This document shows positions 17,554 through 27,700 of a stretch of 64,000 nucleotides of DNA, in pieces (positions within the stretch are counted from its first letter, which is position 1; each line of letters begins with the position of its first letter). The position numbers and the translations under genes are program-made. This DNA is from Hydrogenophaga sp. Root209. Its GTDB lineage: Bacteria; Pseudomonadota; Gammaproteobacteria; Burkholderiales; Burkholderiaceae_C. The notes below the pieces were generated by a model, which searched no databases, was not told the DNA's origin, and saw nothing but the letters and a program-made list of their open reading frames with translations. Location of the stretch: assembly GCF_001428625.1 (NCBI RefSeq), contig NZ_LMIE01000022.1:63042-127041 (forward strand). Reading direction: 5' to 3'.

Positions 17554-17800
17554 GCTCGTGAGCGAGCGTCGCCCTGCTCCGCGGCTGTCCTCCGGGCCGG
17601 CTGCGCCGTCCCTCCTCCTTGATGCCGCTGCGCAGAACGCCACTCACTCACGAGCTGGCGTGATGTTGGCTCAACCACAGACCGAAAGCCAACAAGGTCA
17701 TCGGCGGCCATGGGGCAGGGCGCAGCGAAATAAAGGGGGAGAGGCGGCGAAGCCGGCTCGGAGGACATTCGCGGAGCCGTGCTCCATGGCCGCCGAGACC
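17554..17800. repeat. long imperfect inverted repeat, no gene seen
   Basis: The stretch 17497-17834 has no supported gene. It contains two imperfect copies of a ~60-base unit in opposite orientation: 17570-17640 (TCCGCGGCTGTCCTCCGGGC...) and 17718-17783 (...CTCGGAGGACATTCGCGGAG). Additional perfect pairs are GCTCGTGAG/CTCACGAGC (17554-17562 with 17647-17655) and TCGGCGGCCATGG/CCATGGCCGCCGA (17701-17713 with 17784-17796). The mismatch at 17563/17646 is C-A on plus but G-U on minus, which favours a minus-strand RNA. This could be a dispersed family repeat or a structured 3' RNA of the DUF3579 transcript. Confidence 0.65.
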
Positions 17801-17834
17801 GGACCAACCGGAGAAAACAAGCGGGAGAAAAGCC

Positions 17835-18155
17835 TCAGGAAGACCGCGGCAGGTCCGGCAACAAACAAGCTTCGGCCACCTGCAGATCGTTGTCCCGCGC
17901 AAAGTTCATGCAGAAGTCCCAGGCCATGGGTTCGGCTTCGCGCAAGTCCACGTGGACCACCACGCACTTGACGCCGTTGATGGTGTTGGGGACGCACCAG
18001 GGGGAGTAACTCAGGTGGCTGCCCGGTTGTGCGCCACCTGGGCGAAACGGGCTCATGACGCCGGCCAAACGCTCGGCCCAGTCGCTCGGCCGGAAGGTAC
18101 GGCCGTTCTGGGTGATGCCCTGGATGAAGACTTGTTTGGCTGTCGGTGAAACCAT
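17835..18155 (-). CDS. DUF3579 family protein
   Basis: 106 residues. The translation begins MVSPTAKQVFIQGITQNGRTFRPSDWAERLAGVMSPF and contains the conserved block SYSPWCVPNTINGVKCVVVHVDLREAEPMAWDFCMNFARDNDLQVAEACLLP, which I recognise as DUF3579, a small beta-proteobacterial family of unknown function. The gene typically lies divergent to argD/argF in this order, as here. The start at 18155 is the only one giving the conserved N-terminus; the Shine-Dalgarno is weak. Whether it has a role in arginine metabolism is open. Confidence 0.82.
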   Translation of the reverse strand: MVSPTAKQVFIQGITQNGRTFRPSDWAERLAGVMSPFRPGGAQPGSHLSYSPWCVPNTINGVKCVVVHVDLREAEPMAWDFCMNFARDNDLQVAEACLLPDLPRSS

Positions 18156-18245
18156 CGGGAGAAGCCTTCGGATGGAGGGCCGTGCAGAGGAGAAAACCAC
18201 CACCGGAACGAGGATCGCTCGCCGCTGGAAGCGATGGGTATTATA

Positions 18246-18257
18246 TCTTATATAAGA
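18246..18257. promoter_or_regulatory. 12-bp palindrome between DUF3579 and argD
   Basis: TCTTATATAAGA is a perfect palindrome in an AT-rich patch of the otherwise GC-rich 279-base divergent gap (18156-18434). It is 90 bases from the DUF3579 start and could be an operator for a dimeric regulator or the -10 region of the DUF3579 promoter. The regulator is unknown. Confidence 0.5.
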
Positions 18258-18350
18258 CTTGAAACGAGGGATTACCCGGACCCGGAACACCCGGTCGCGG
18301 CGCATTTCAGCGATGCCCAACAAGCAATGATGATGCCCGGGCGCTGCGCC

Positions 18351-18397
18351 TAAAATCGCGCTTCGACGGCTCAACCTTCGTTGAGCCGCTTTCTTTT
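18351..18397 (+). promoter_or_regulatory. argD promoter element with leader hairpin
   Basis: TAAAAT at 18351-18356 is a likely -10 box. Immediately downstream CGGCTCAAC (18367-18375) pairs perfectly with GTTGAGCCG (18380-18388) around CTTC, followed by CTTTCTTTTT. This resembles an intrinsic terminator or a 5' stem placed in the argD leader, about 47 bases before the start codon. It may end transcripts prematurely or stabilise the mRNA 5' end. Confidence 0.5.
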
Positions 18398-18434
18398 TGG
18401 CCCCTCCAGCGCCTTTCTTTTCCGGAGTCACCGC

Positions 18435-19642
18435 ATGAACGCCGCCCTCAAACCCGTCGCCTCGCCCCATGTGATGAACACCTACGGCCGCCTGCCGGTC
18501 GCGATGTCGCACGGCAAAGGCGTGCGGGTGTGGGACGTGAACGGCAAGGAATACATCGACGCGCTGGCCGGCATTGCCGTGAACACCCTGGGCCACGGCC
18601 ACCCCAAATTGGTGCCTGCCTTGCAGGACCAGGTGGCCAAGATGATCCACTGCTGCAACTATTACCACATCCCCGACCAGGAACGCCTGGCGCAGATGCT
18701 GGTGGAGCGCTCGGGGCTGACCAATGTGTTTTTCTGCAGCACCGGCCTGGAAGCCAACGAAGCGGCCCTGAAGCTGGCGCGCAAGTACGGCCACGACAAG
18801 GGCATCGAGCGCCCCGAGATCGTGGTCTATGAGAAGGCTTTCCACGGCCGCAGCATCGCCACGCTCTCGGCCACCGGCAACCCCAAGGTGCAGGCCGGCT
18901 TCGGCCCGCTGGTGGAAGGCTTCATCCGCGTGCCGCTCAACGACATCGAAGCGCTCAAGAAGGCCACCGTGGGCAACCCCAACGTGGTCGCCGTGTTCTT
19001 CGAGACCATCCAGGGCGAAGGCGGCGTGAACCCGATGCGCGCGCAGTACCTCCAGGACGTGCGCGCGCTGTGCGACCAGCAGGACTGGCTGCTCATGATC
19101 GACGAGGTGCAATGCGGCATGGGCCGCACCGGCAAGTGGTTTGCCCACCAGTGGGCGGGCATCGTGCCCGACGTGATGCCGCTGGCCAAGGGCCTGGGCT
19201 CGGGCGTGCCCATTGGCGCGGTGGTGGCCGGCCCCAAGGCCGCCAACATCTTCCAGCCGGGCAACCACGGCACCACCTTCGGCGGCAACCCGCTGGCCAT
19301 GCGCGCCGGGGTGGAAACCATCCGCATCATTGAAGAAGACGGCCTGCTGGCCAACGCCGAGCGCGTGGGCGCACACCTGCGCGAGGCGCTGGAGAAAAGC
19401 CTGGGCGGCCACGCTGGCCTGAAAGAGATCCGCGGCCAGGGCTTGATGATCGGCGTCGAACTCACCCAGCCCTGCGGCGCCCTCACCCAGCGCGCCGCCG
19501 ACGCCGGCCTTCTGATCAGCGTCACCGCCGACAGCGTGATCCGCCTGGTGCCGCCGCTGATCATGACCATCGCCGAAGCCGACGAGGTGCTCGCCATCCT
19601 GCTTCCCTTGATCCACGCCTTTTTTGCCGAGCAGAGCCCGAC

Positions 19643-19646
<4 letters not shown>
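18435..19646 (+). CDS. argD: acetylornithine/succinylornithine aminotransferase
   Basis: 403 residues, a class III PLP-dependent aminotransferase. Visible blocks are MNTYGRLPVAMSHGKGVRVWD, NCCNYYHIPDQ-like region, NVFFCSTGLEANEAALKLARKYG, the PLP Asp in LLMIDEVQCGMGRTG, and the catalytic Lys in MPLAKGLGSGVPIGA. It is followed by argF with an ATGA overlap, and lies in an arginine-synthesis context, so N-acetylornithine aminotransferase is the best call. GGAG lies about 8 bases before the ATG at 18435. Confidence 0.92.
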
Positions 19647-20590
<944 letters not shown>

Positions 20591-20600
20591 GAGCGGCTTG

Positions 20601-21536
20601 ATGCAGGCCCTGCTCGACGCGATCGCGCGCATTGAACCCGGCACCGACGCCCGCCGTGTCTTCCACGGTCGCGGTGGTCTGCACCCGGGCTGCGAACACT
20701 GGACGCTGGATGCGTTTCCACCGGTCTGGCTGCTCACCAGCTTCCAGCCGGTGTCCGAAGACACCCTGACCGTGATCGGTGAAGCCTTGTCGGCGCGCTG
20801 GAACGAGATCGCGCCGGGTGAGCCACTGAACTGGGTGTTCCAGTGCCGAGGCGAGGGCCAGGCCGACACCCGCCTGATGGCCGGCAGCGTGCCCGATCCG
20901 CACGTGGTCAGCGAGCGCGGCGCGCGTTACCTGGTGCACGTGCTCAAAGGGCAAAACCACGGCCTGTTTCTCGACATGGCCGAAGGCCGGCAATGGGTGC
21001 GCGAGCATGCCGCGGGCCACAAGGTGCTCAACCTGTTTGCCTACACCTGCGCGTTTTCGGTGGTGGCGCTTCAGGGCGGCGCGAAGCAGGTGGTGAACGT
21101 TGACATGAGCGCTGGCGCCATGGCCATCGGTCAGCAGAACCACCCCATCAACGCCCTGCCCTCGGGCGCGAGCTTCCTCGTGCATGACATCTTCAAGACC
21201 TGGGGCAAGATCACGCGCGGGGGTCCGTACGGCCTGGTGATCGTTGATCCGCCGAGTCACCAGAAGGGCAGCTTCGTGGCCACCCAGGACTACATCAAAC
21301 TCATCCGTCGCCTGCCCGATCTGCTGCGCCCCGAAGGCCGCGTGCTGCTGTGCCTGAACGCGCCGCAACTCAGCCCGGCCTTTCTGATGGACCAGATGCG
21401 CGAAGCCGCACCCGAGCTGGTGTTCGAGCAACGCCTGGCCAACCCCGCGGTGTTCGCCGATGTCTCCGACGAGCGCTCGCTCAAGGTGCTGGTGTACCGG
21501 GCGCCTGCGGTGGTCAGGGCCAGCGCAGGTTCATGA
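20601..21536 (+). CDS. class I SAM-dependent methyltransferase, RlmI/RlmK-like
   Basis: 311 residues. SAM-binding motif I is KVLNLFAYTCAFSVVALQGGA, followed by VVNVDMSAGAMAIGQQNHPIN, and motif IV is VIVDPPSHQKGSF, with a typical 'DPP' active-site loop. The C-terminal LPDLLRPEGRVLLCLNAPQLS completes the Rossmann fold. The layout resembles rRNA (cytosine-C5/guanine) methyltransferases of the RlmI/RlmK class but the N-terminal 90 residues are not a recognisable PUA domain. The ATG at 20601 is preceded by an in-frame TTG; I use the ATG. The target RNA is not known. Confidence 0.8.
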   Translation: MQALLDAIARIEPGTDARRVFHGRGGLHPGCEHWTLDAFPPVWLLTSFQPVSEDTLTVIGEALSARWNEIAPGEPLNWVFQCRGEGQADTRLMAGSVPDPHVVSERGARYLVHVLKGQNHGLFLDMAEGRQWVREHAAGHKVLNLFAYTCAFSVVALQGGAKQVVNVDMSAGAMAIGQQNHPINALPSGASFLVHDIFKTWGKITRGGPYGLVIVDPPSHQKGSFVATQDYIKLIRRLPDLLRPEGRVLLCLNAPQLSPAFLMDQMREAAPELVFEQRLANPAVFADVSDERSLKVLVYRAPAVVRASAGS

Positions 21537-21847
21537 GCTTTTGTACCGCTTGCGGCGCCTGTTGCGCGTGCTTTCGCGTTGATTTTTCGGTCCATGAAAT
21601 GCAGGACATGGGCGGCTCGGTGCCTTCGGGCCTGGCGGTGGAAGTCACCAACACCACCATGCGCATGCGCGGCACCGACCACTCGCCACCCCGCTGCGCC
21701 GCGCTCACCGGCCAGCTCGGCAAGAAGATCGGTTGCGGCATCTACGAGTGGCGCCCATCGCCCTGCCGTGAGTTCGAAGAGGGCAGCGACGCCTGCACCC
21801 GCGCACGCCAGCGCCACGGCCTGCCGCCCGTCGACGGGGCAGACTGA
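21533..21847 (+). CDS. YkgJ-family cysteine-cluster protein
   Basis: 104 residues. Eight cysteines in two groups: MSFCTACGACCACF (C4, C7, C10, C11, C13) and CAALTGQLGKKIGCGIYEWRPSPCREFEEGSDAC. The CxxCxxCC arrangement with a PxCR-type second cluster is the YkgJ/Fe-S or zinc-binding family (UPF0153). The start ATG overlaps the methyltransferase stop as ATGA, so both are probably translated together; a role in metal or cofactor handling for that enzyme is speculation. Confidence 0.82.
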   Translation: MSFCTACGACCACFRVDFSVHEMQDMGGSVPSGLAVEVTNTTMRMRGTDHSPPRCAALTGQLGKKIGCGIYEWRPSPCREFEEGSDACTRARQRHGLPPVDGAD

Positions 21848-21862
21848 AGGTCGCATTTACTT

Positions 21863-21887
21863 CAGGCCTCAACTTTTTTGAGGCCTG
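21863..21887. terminator. hairpin between the YkgJ gene and kynB
   Basis: CAGGCCTCAA (21863-21872) and TTGAGGCCTG (21878-21887) form a perfect 10-base stem with a 5-base loop. It follows the YkgJ stop by 16 bases. The T-run lies in the loop side rather than after the stem, so it is not a classical intrinsic terminator, but it probably marks the end of the arg-linked transcript. Confidence 0.5.
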
Positions 21888-21939
21888 TTGGGATTAACCG
21901 ACACCACGGTTTTTTTCACGGTGCTACCTTCACCGCACC

Positions 21940-22566
21940 ATGAACAAACTCTGGGACATCTCCCCACCCGTGCACGCAGCTTCCCCGGTGTTTCCGGGGG
22001 ACACGGCCTACACCCAGACCTGGGCCGCCACCATCGGCCCGGGCTGCCCGGTCAACGTGAGCGCGATCACGCTTTCGCCACATGTGGGTGCGCACGCCGA
22101 CGCGCCACTGCACTACGACGCGGATGGCGCATCCATTGGTGAGGTTTCGCTCGACGCCTTCCTCGGTCCCTGCCGCGTGATCCACGCCATCGGTTGCGGC
22201 CCGCTGGTGCGGCCCGAACACATTGCACATGCACTCGCTGACTTGCCTGAAAGAGTGCTGATCCGCGTCTACGAGCGCCAGCCGCAAGACGCGTTCGACG
22301 ACGCCCTGCCCGCCTTCGCTCCAGAAACCGTGGAACAACTCGCCGACCTGGGCGTGCTGCTGATCGGCATCGACAGCGCCAGCATCGACCCGGCCAACAG
22401 CAAGACGCTGGACAGCCACCACACCATCCGCCGCCGCGGCCTGCGCGTGCTGGAAAACCTGCTGCTCGACGACGTGCCCGAAGGCGACTACGAGCTCATC
22501 GCCCTGCCCCTGAAACTCACCACCGCCGACGCCAGCCCCGTGCGCGCCATCCTCCGGGAACTCTGA
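21940..22566 (+). CDS. kynB: kynurenine formamidase
   Basis: 208 residues. It opens MNKLWDISPPVHAASPVFPGDTAY and has the metal-binding signature SPHVGAHADAPLHYDADG (His/Asp/His ligands of the cyclase-family fold) and a late SHHTIRRRGLRVLENLLLDDVPEGDYELIALPLKL. KynB hydrolyses N-formylkynurenine. First gene of a tight kyn set: kynU begins 43 bases later and kynA 2 bases after that. The Shine-Dalgarno is weak. Confidence 0.95.
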   Translation: MNKLWDISPPVHAASPVFPGDTAYTQTWAATIGPGCPVNVSAITLSPHVGAHADAPLHYDADGASIGEVSLDAFLGPCRVIHAIGCGPLVRPEHIAHALADLPERVLIRVYERQPQDAFDDALPAFAPETVEQLADLGVLLIGIDSASIDPANSKTLDSHHTIRRRGLRVLENLLLDDVPEGDYELIALPLKLTTADASPVRAILREL

Positions 22567-22568
22567 AA

Positions 22569-22595
22569 CCGTTCGGGCTGAGCCTGTCGAAGCCC
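22569..22595. repeat. dispersed palindromic repeat copy, kynB-kynU gap
   Basis: A 27-base element with core TTCGGGCTGAGCCTGTCG occupies most of the 43-base gap between kynB and kynU. The inverted form (TTCGACAGGCTCAG...) occurs inside kynU at 23734-23760 in the opposite orientation. This is the type of short extragenic repeat that is widespread in Comamonadaceae genomes. Confidence 0.8.
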
Positions 22596-22609
22596 TCTTG
22601 AGAACCACC

Positions 22610-23905
22610 ATGACAACGACCCTTCACGACTGCCGCGCACTCGACGCGCAAGACCCGCTGCGCTCCCTGCGCGACCTCTTCCACCTGCCCGAAGGCACCA
22701 TCTACCTCGACGGCAATTCGCTCGGCGTGATGCCGCGCGCCACACCCGCGCGCGTGGCCGACGTGGTCACCCGCGAATGGGGCACCGACCTGATCCAGAG
22801 CTGGAACAAAAACGGCTGGTTCGCCATGCCGCAAAAGGTGGGCGACAAGATCGCCCGACTGATCGGAGCGGCACCCGGCACCGTGGTGGCCACCGACAGC
22901 ACCTCCATCAACCTCTTCAAGGTGCTCTCGGCCGCGCTCAACCTCAGCACCGCCGACCACCCGCAGCGCAAGCGCATCGTGAGTGAGCGCAGCAACTTCC
23001 CGACCGACCTCTACATCGCCGAGGCGCTGTGCAAGGAGCGTGGCTTCGATCTGGTCCTGGTCGAACCTGAAGAGATTGCCGCGGCCCTCACGTCCGAGGT
23101 GGCCGTGCTCATGCTCACGCACGTGAACTACCGCACCGGCGCCATGCACGACATGCCCACCGTGACCGCCGCCGCACACGCGGCCGGCGCACTCATGCTG
23201 TGGGACCTCGCACACAGCGCGGGCGCCGTGCCGGTGGACCTCACCGGCGCGGGAGCCGACTACGCGGTGGGCTGCGGCTACAAGTACCTCAACGGCGGCC
23301 CGGGCGCCCCGGCCTTCGTGTGGGTCAACCCGCGCCACACCGACCGCTTCTGGCAGCCCCTGGCCGGCTGGTGGGGCCACGCCACACCGTTTGCTTTCAC
23401 ACCCGACTACCAGCCCGCGCCCGGCATCACACGCTACCAATGCGGCACCCAACCCATGATCAGCCTGGCCGCGCTCGAGTGCGGCGTGGACACGCTGCTG
23501 GCCACCGAGTCCGTTGGTGGCATGGCCGCGCTGCGCACCAAGTCGCTCGCGCTCACCGATCTCTTCATCTCGCTGGTGGACGAGCGCTGCCAGGGCCACG
23601 GCATCGGCCTGGCAACACCGCTCTCGCACGCACAACGCGGTTCGCAAGTCTGCTTGACCAAGGACGAAGGCGCCTACGCCATCGTGCAAGCGCTCATCGC
23701 ACGCGGCGTGGTCGGCGACTACCGCGCCGGCGACCCTTCGACAGGCTCAGGGCGAACGGGGGCGAAGGACATCCTGCGCTTCGGCTTCACCCCGCTCTAC
23801 ATCGGCTTCGAAGACGTGTGGCACTCGGTCGAACACCTGAAGCAGGTGTTGGACAGTGGCGAGTGGCAGCGCGCCGAGTTCAACCAGAAACACGCGGTGA
23901 CCTGA
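22610..23905 (+). CDS. kynU: kynureninase
   Basis: 431 residues. PLP-enzyme blocks include [76 protein letters not shown], and the PLP-lysine in [18 protein letters not shown]. The ending [22 protein letters not shown] is canonical. It cleaves kynurenine to anthranilate and alanine. Residues about 376-385 (PSTGSGRTG) are an in-frame insertion encoded by a dispersed repeat at 23734-23760, between VVGDYRAGD and KDILRFGF, where other kynureninases run straight on. The ATG at 22610 is preferred over the TTG at 22598. Confidence 0.95.
   Translation: MTTTLHDCRALDAQDPLRSLRDLFHLPEGTIYLDGNSLGVMPRATPARVADVVTREWGTDLIQSWNKNGWFAMPQKVGDKIARLIGAAPGTVVATDSTSINLFKVLSAALNLSTADHPQRKRIVSERSNFPTDLYIAEALCKERGFDLVLVEPEEIAAALTSEVAVLMLTHVNYRTGAMHDMPTVTAAAHAAGALMLWDLAHSAGAVPVDLTGAGADYAVGCGYKYLNGGPGAPAFVWVNPRHTDRFWQPLAGWWGHATPFAFTPDYQPAPGITRYQCGTQPMISLAALECGVDTLLATESVGGMAALRTKSLALTDLFISLVDERCQGHGIGLATPLSHAQRGSQVCLTKDEGAYAIVQALIARGVVGDYRAGDPSTGSGRTGAKDILRFGFTPLYIGFEDVWHSVEHLKQVLDSGEWQRAEFNQKHAVT
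23734..23760. repeat. dispersed repeat copy inside kynU
   Basis: Contains TTCGACAGGCTCAG followed by GGCGAACGG, the reverse complement of the copy at 22569-22595 with a few changes. It is read in frame as PSTGSGRTG and adds about nine residues to the C-terminal part of kynureninase. Confidence 0.8.
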
Positions 23906-23907
23906 TC

Positions 23908-24768
23908 ATGTGCCCCCATCAACCCACCTCCGCCAAACCCGAAGACATCGTGCGCGAGGAAGGCGCGCAGCTCGACTTCAGCCGCGACATGAGCTACGGC
24001 GACTACCTGCAACTCGACAGCGTTCTGAACGCGCAGAAACCGCTCTCGCCCGCGCACGACGAGATGCTCTTCATCATCCAGCACCAGACCAGCGAACTCT
24101 GGATGAAGCTCATGCTGCACGAGCTGCACGCGGCAAAAGCGCACATCGCCGCGGACGAACTGCAGCCCGCGTTCAAGATGCTCGCGCGTGTGAGCAAGAT
24201 CATGGAACAGCTGGTGCACGCCTGGGACGTGCTCGCCACCATGACGCCGCCCGAGTACAGCGCGCTGCGCCCCTACCTCGCGCAGTCCAGCGGTTTCCAG
24301 AGCCACCAGTACCGCTGCATCGAATTCGCCATGGGCAACAAGAACGCCGCCATGCTGAAACCCCATGCGCACAGCCCCGAGCGGCTGGCCATCGTGCAGG
24401 CCGCGTATGAAGCGCCATCGCTCTACGACGAAGCCCTGCGCCTGCTCGCGCGCCGCGGCATCGCGGTGCCGCAGAGCCACACCGAGCGCGACTGGACCCA
24501 GCCCTACGAGGCCAGCGACGCGGTCGAGCAGGCCTGGCTGCAGGTCTACCGCAACCCCAAGGACCACTGGGACCTGTACCAGCTCGGCGAAGAACTCACC
24601 GACCTCGAAGACACCTTCCGCCTCTGGCGTTTCCGCCATGTCACCACGGTGGAACGCGTGATCGGCTTCAAGCGCGGCACCGGTGGCACAGGCGGCGTGA
24701 GCTACCTGCGCAAGATGCTGGATGTGGTGCTGTTTCCGGAGATCTGGCGCTTGCGGACCTCGCTCTGA
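23908..24768 (+). CDS. kynA: tryptophan 2,3-dioxygenase
   Basis: 286 residues. Blocks diagnostic of TDO are [46 protein letters not shown] (with the heme-ligand His region), [21 protein letters not shown], and [32 protein letters not shown]. Heme enzyme that oxygenates L-tryptophan to N-formylkynurenine, so the three kyn genes convert tryptophan to anthranilate. It starts 2 bases after kynU and converges with the CIS cluster end with a 9-base gap. Confidence 0.96.
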   Translation: MCPHQPTSAKPEDIVREEGAQLDFSRDMSYGDYLQLDSVLNAQKPLSPAHDEMLFIIQHQTSELWMKLMLHELHAAKAHIAADELQPAFKMLARVSKIMEQLVHAWDVLATMTPPEYSALRPYLAQSSGFQSHQYRCIEFAMGNKNAAMLKPHAHSPERLAIVQAAYEAPSLYDEALRLLARRGIAVPQSHTERDWTQPYEASDAVEQAWLQVYRNPKDHWDLYQLGEELTDLEDTFRLWRFRHVTTVERVIGFKRGTGGTGGVSYLRKMLDVVLFPEIWRLRTSL

Positions 24769-24777
24769 GCGGGCGCC

Positions 24778-27700
24778 TCACGGCACCACCACGGCCCCTT
24801 CTTCGCGCGCGCGTGGGCTGGTGTCCGGCGGCAACCGGGCGGGCACCACACCCGGGGCGCCACCGGGGCGCGGCGCGGCGGGTGTGTGCCGGGTGGGTGA
24901 GTTCGGGTTGCGCGGTTTCGCCAGCACATCGATGTACTCGGTGTTGGTGCCGGTCTCCGTGAGCACATCGTGCGCGGCCCTGCGGCTGGGCTCGGTCAAC
25001 GTACCTTTGTCGGTGCGCGCGAAGCTGTAGCTGGAGTCGCTGTCCATCTCCCACACGTATTCCCCGGTCGCCCGGTTGAGGCGCGCGTTGAGCTCACCAC
25101 CCGCCCGCGCCGAGCCGCGAAACTCACCACCGCCACCCGGCACCAGATCGCCGTGTTTGACCACCCGGCCAAAGCCCGGCTGCGTCTCGGGCGCGATGAT
25201 CACGCGCCCCTCGGGGTCCACCACCCACAGATAGCGCTGGTTCGGGTCGAGGCGGGAGACATCGATGGGGCGGCCCCGTTCGGCCACGTACACCTCGGGG
25301 GGCAGGCGGTAGGGCAGTTCGTTGGCCCGGATCGTCTCGGCGGTGCTGGGCTCACCCACCCGCGCCAGCAGCTCGGGTGCCGGCCGCGTCGGCTCCATGC
25401 GCAGCACCCGCGTGCGCACCCACTCCACCGCGCTGCTGGCGCCGCCGCGCGTGCCGGCCCACATCTCCACACCCACCGCCCGCATGCCGCGCCCCATCTG
25501 GCCCATGGCGCCGCGCAGCCCGACAAAACCGCCCGGGCCAGATCGCATGCCAAAGAGCCCGCGCGGCAAGGCGCTGGGACGCACGAACGCGCCCCCGGGT
25601 GGCCCCTTGATGGCGCCGCGCACCCCCAGCGCCAGCGACACCATCGTCACCACGCCCATGGTTCCGCGTTCGGTGCGCTCGCCCTCGGTGAGGCGGTCGC
25701 CCGTGACGAAATCGTGGCCGCTCGCGGCTTCGTGGATGCCGACATAGCCCACCGTGTCGCCCAGCGCGATGGCCGCGACCTCGTACCAGGGTGCGTCGGC
25801 CAGTTGTTCCTGCTGCGAGCGCGCCCGCAAGGCCAGCACGAAGCCCACCACGAGCAGGATGGCGCCGGCGATCATCACGGCCGTCCACGCCGTGAGGATC
25901 ACGCCGAAGGCGGCGGCGATCGCCGCGACCACCAGCGCCACAGCCACCATGATGACCAGCCCGATCACGATCTGGCCGATGGCGCGCGCCAGGCCTTCGT
26001 ACCACGCGTCGTCGGCCTGGTCGGCGGCTTCGGCCGTGCGCGTCTCCACGTCGTCCGTGCGCGGCAGGATGGCCTGCTCGATGCTCTCGTCCACCCCCGC
26101 CTCCAGACCGGTGGCGAACTCGGTGGTGAGGTCGGTCATGGCCGCTTCGGCCTCGTCCAGCGCCTCGTCGATCTGCGCCATCACGGGTTCGATCAGCCCG
26201 TCCTGCTGCAGCGCCACCGCCTCCGCGGTTTGCTCGCCCTGCGTGGCCTGCCCCTGCACGATGCCGTCGCCCGCCGCGTCGGCCGCCGCCACCAGCGACC
26301 TCGTGCCCGCCGCCATGCTGCTGACCACCTGCGCGACTTGCACAGCCAGGCCCTGCGTCTCCTGGCCCAGCGCGCTCACGCTCGCCTGCGCCGTGGTTGC
26401 CAACGCGGTGCGCCCGTCGGACGCCGCCGTCTGCAGGCCCAGGCGCGCGCTGGCGATCACATCGAGCACGCCAAGCAGGAACACCTCGCCGCCACCCATC
26501 ACCACCGCCTCGGTTTCCTGCAGCGCCACGTCGATGTTGGCCACCAGGATCCCGGCCTGCGTGTCGATGCCCGCGCAGGCCGCTTGCGCTTCACCATCCA
26601 TGCGCGCCAGGCTGGCCTGCCGCGCCTGAGCCACCTGGCCCACCGCGCTGTCTTCCGACGACTGCAGCGCGTCGAGATCCGCGGCATGGCGCTGGTCCAG
26701 GCTGTCGCTCACGCCCTGGGCGCTGGCCTGCAACGAGGCCGTGGCCTGGGCCGCGAACTCCATCAGCGAGGGAAGGAGATCCGCGCGCGCCATGTCGATC
26801 TGATCGCTCACGCTCTGCGCGTACTCGCCGTAGCGGGTGGACGCATCGTCGCTGCGCGAGCGGATATCTTCGGCCAGGTCCGCTTTCTTCGCGCGGATGT
26901 CCTGCGCGCTCTCGCTGCCCACCTCGCGCGCGGCGGCGCGCTGGTCCGGGTTGCCATCGTCCCCGCCGGGGTGCTTCGCGGCTTCCGCCTCGCCGGCCGC
27001 GTCGCATTCGGCCGCCGCCGACTCCAGGGCGGCCGTGGCCCGCTGCGCCTCGGCCTGCGCCAGTTCGGCCGGGCGCGCCTGTTCGCTTTCAGCGGACGCG
27101 GTGACGCGGCTTTGCCGTTCGTCAAGCTGGGCCTGCGCCAACTCCATCTTCGCGGCCGAGGCCGCGTCCACACGCGCCACCTGCCCCGCGACCTGCTCGG
27201 CCAGCGCGGCCTTCTTCGCCTGCAATTGCGCCGCCAGCGCCGAGCGCGCGGCAGCACCCCGCGATCGCACCCCCGCGATGGCGCCCGCAGCCGCACCTCT
27301 CACCGCCTCGGCCTCGGCCGCCGCGGCCGCCAGCACCGTGTCCTTCTGCAACTGGGCGTCGGCCAGGATGGCCGCCTTCGCGGCCTCGGACTCGGCGCGC
27401 AGTTCCGCCAGCCATTGAGCGGCCTGCGCCAGATCCTGTTCGGGCGTCTGCGTCGACTCGACCACCGCGATGAACTCGTCCTCGGTCAATGCGCGTTCGG
27501 GCACGTGGGCGCGCAGCGCTTCGGGTTGCGGCGGTGGCACCGCTTCGTCGAGCGTGGCGGGCACCGCTGGCACGGTTTCGGCCTCGGCCTCCGTTGTTTC
27601 GGCGGTCTCCTCGGTGGCCACCAGCTCGGGCACCGCTTCGGGGTCGGGCACGACCCCGGCCGGTGCTTCGTCCGAGGCCCCACCTTCCGGTGTCGCCTCT

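Noticed and set aside
17354-17807. Small minus-strand reading frames in the rpsT-DUF3579 gap
   Set aside because: They run through repeat DNA, with Arg/Pro/Ser-rich products and no ribosome sites.
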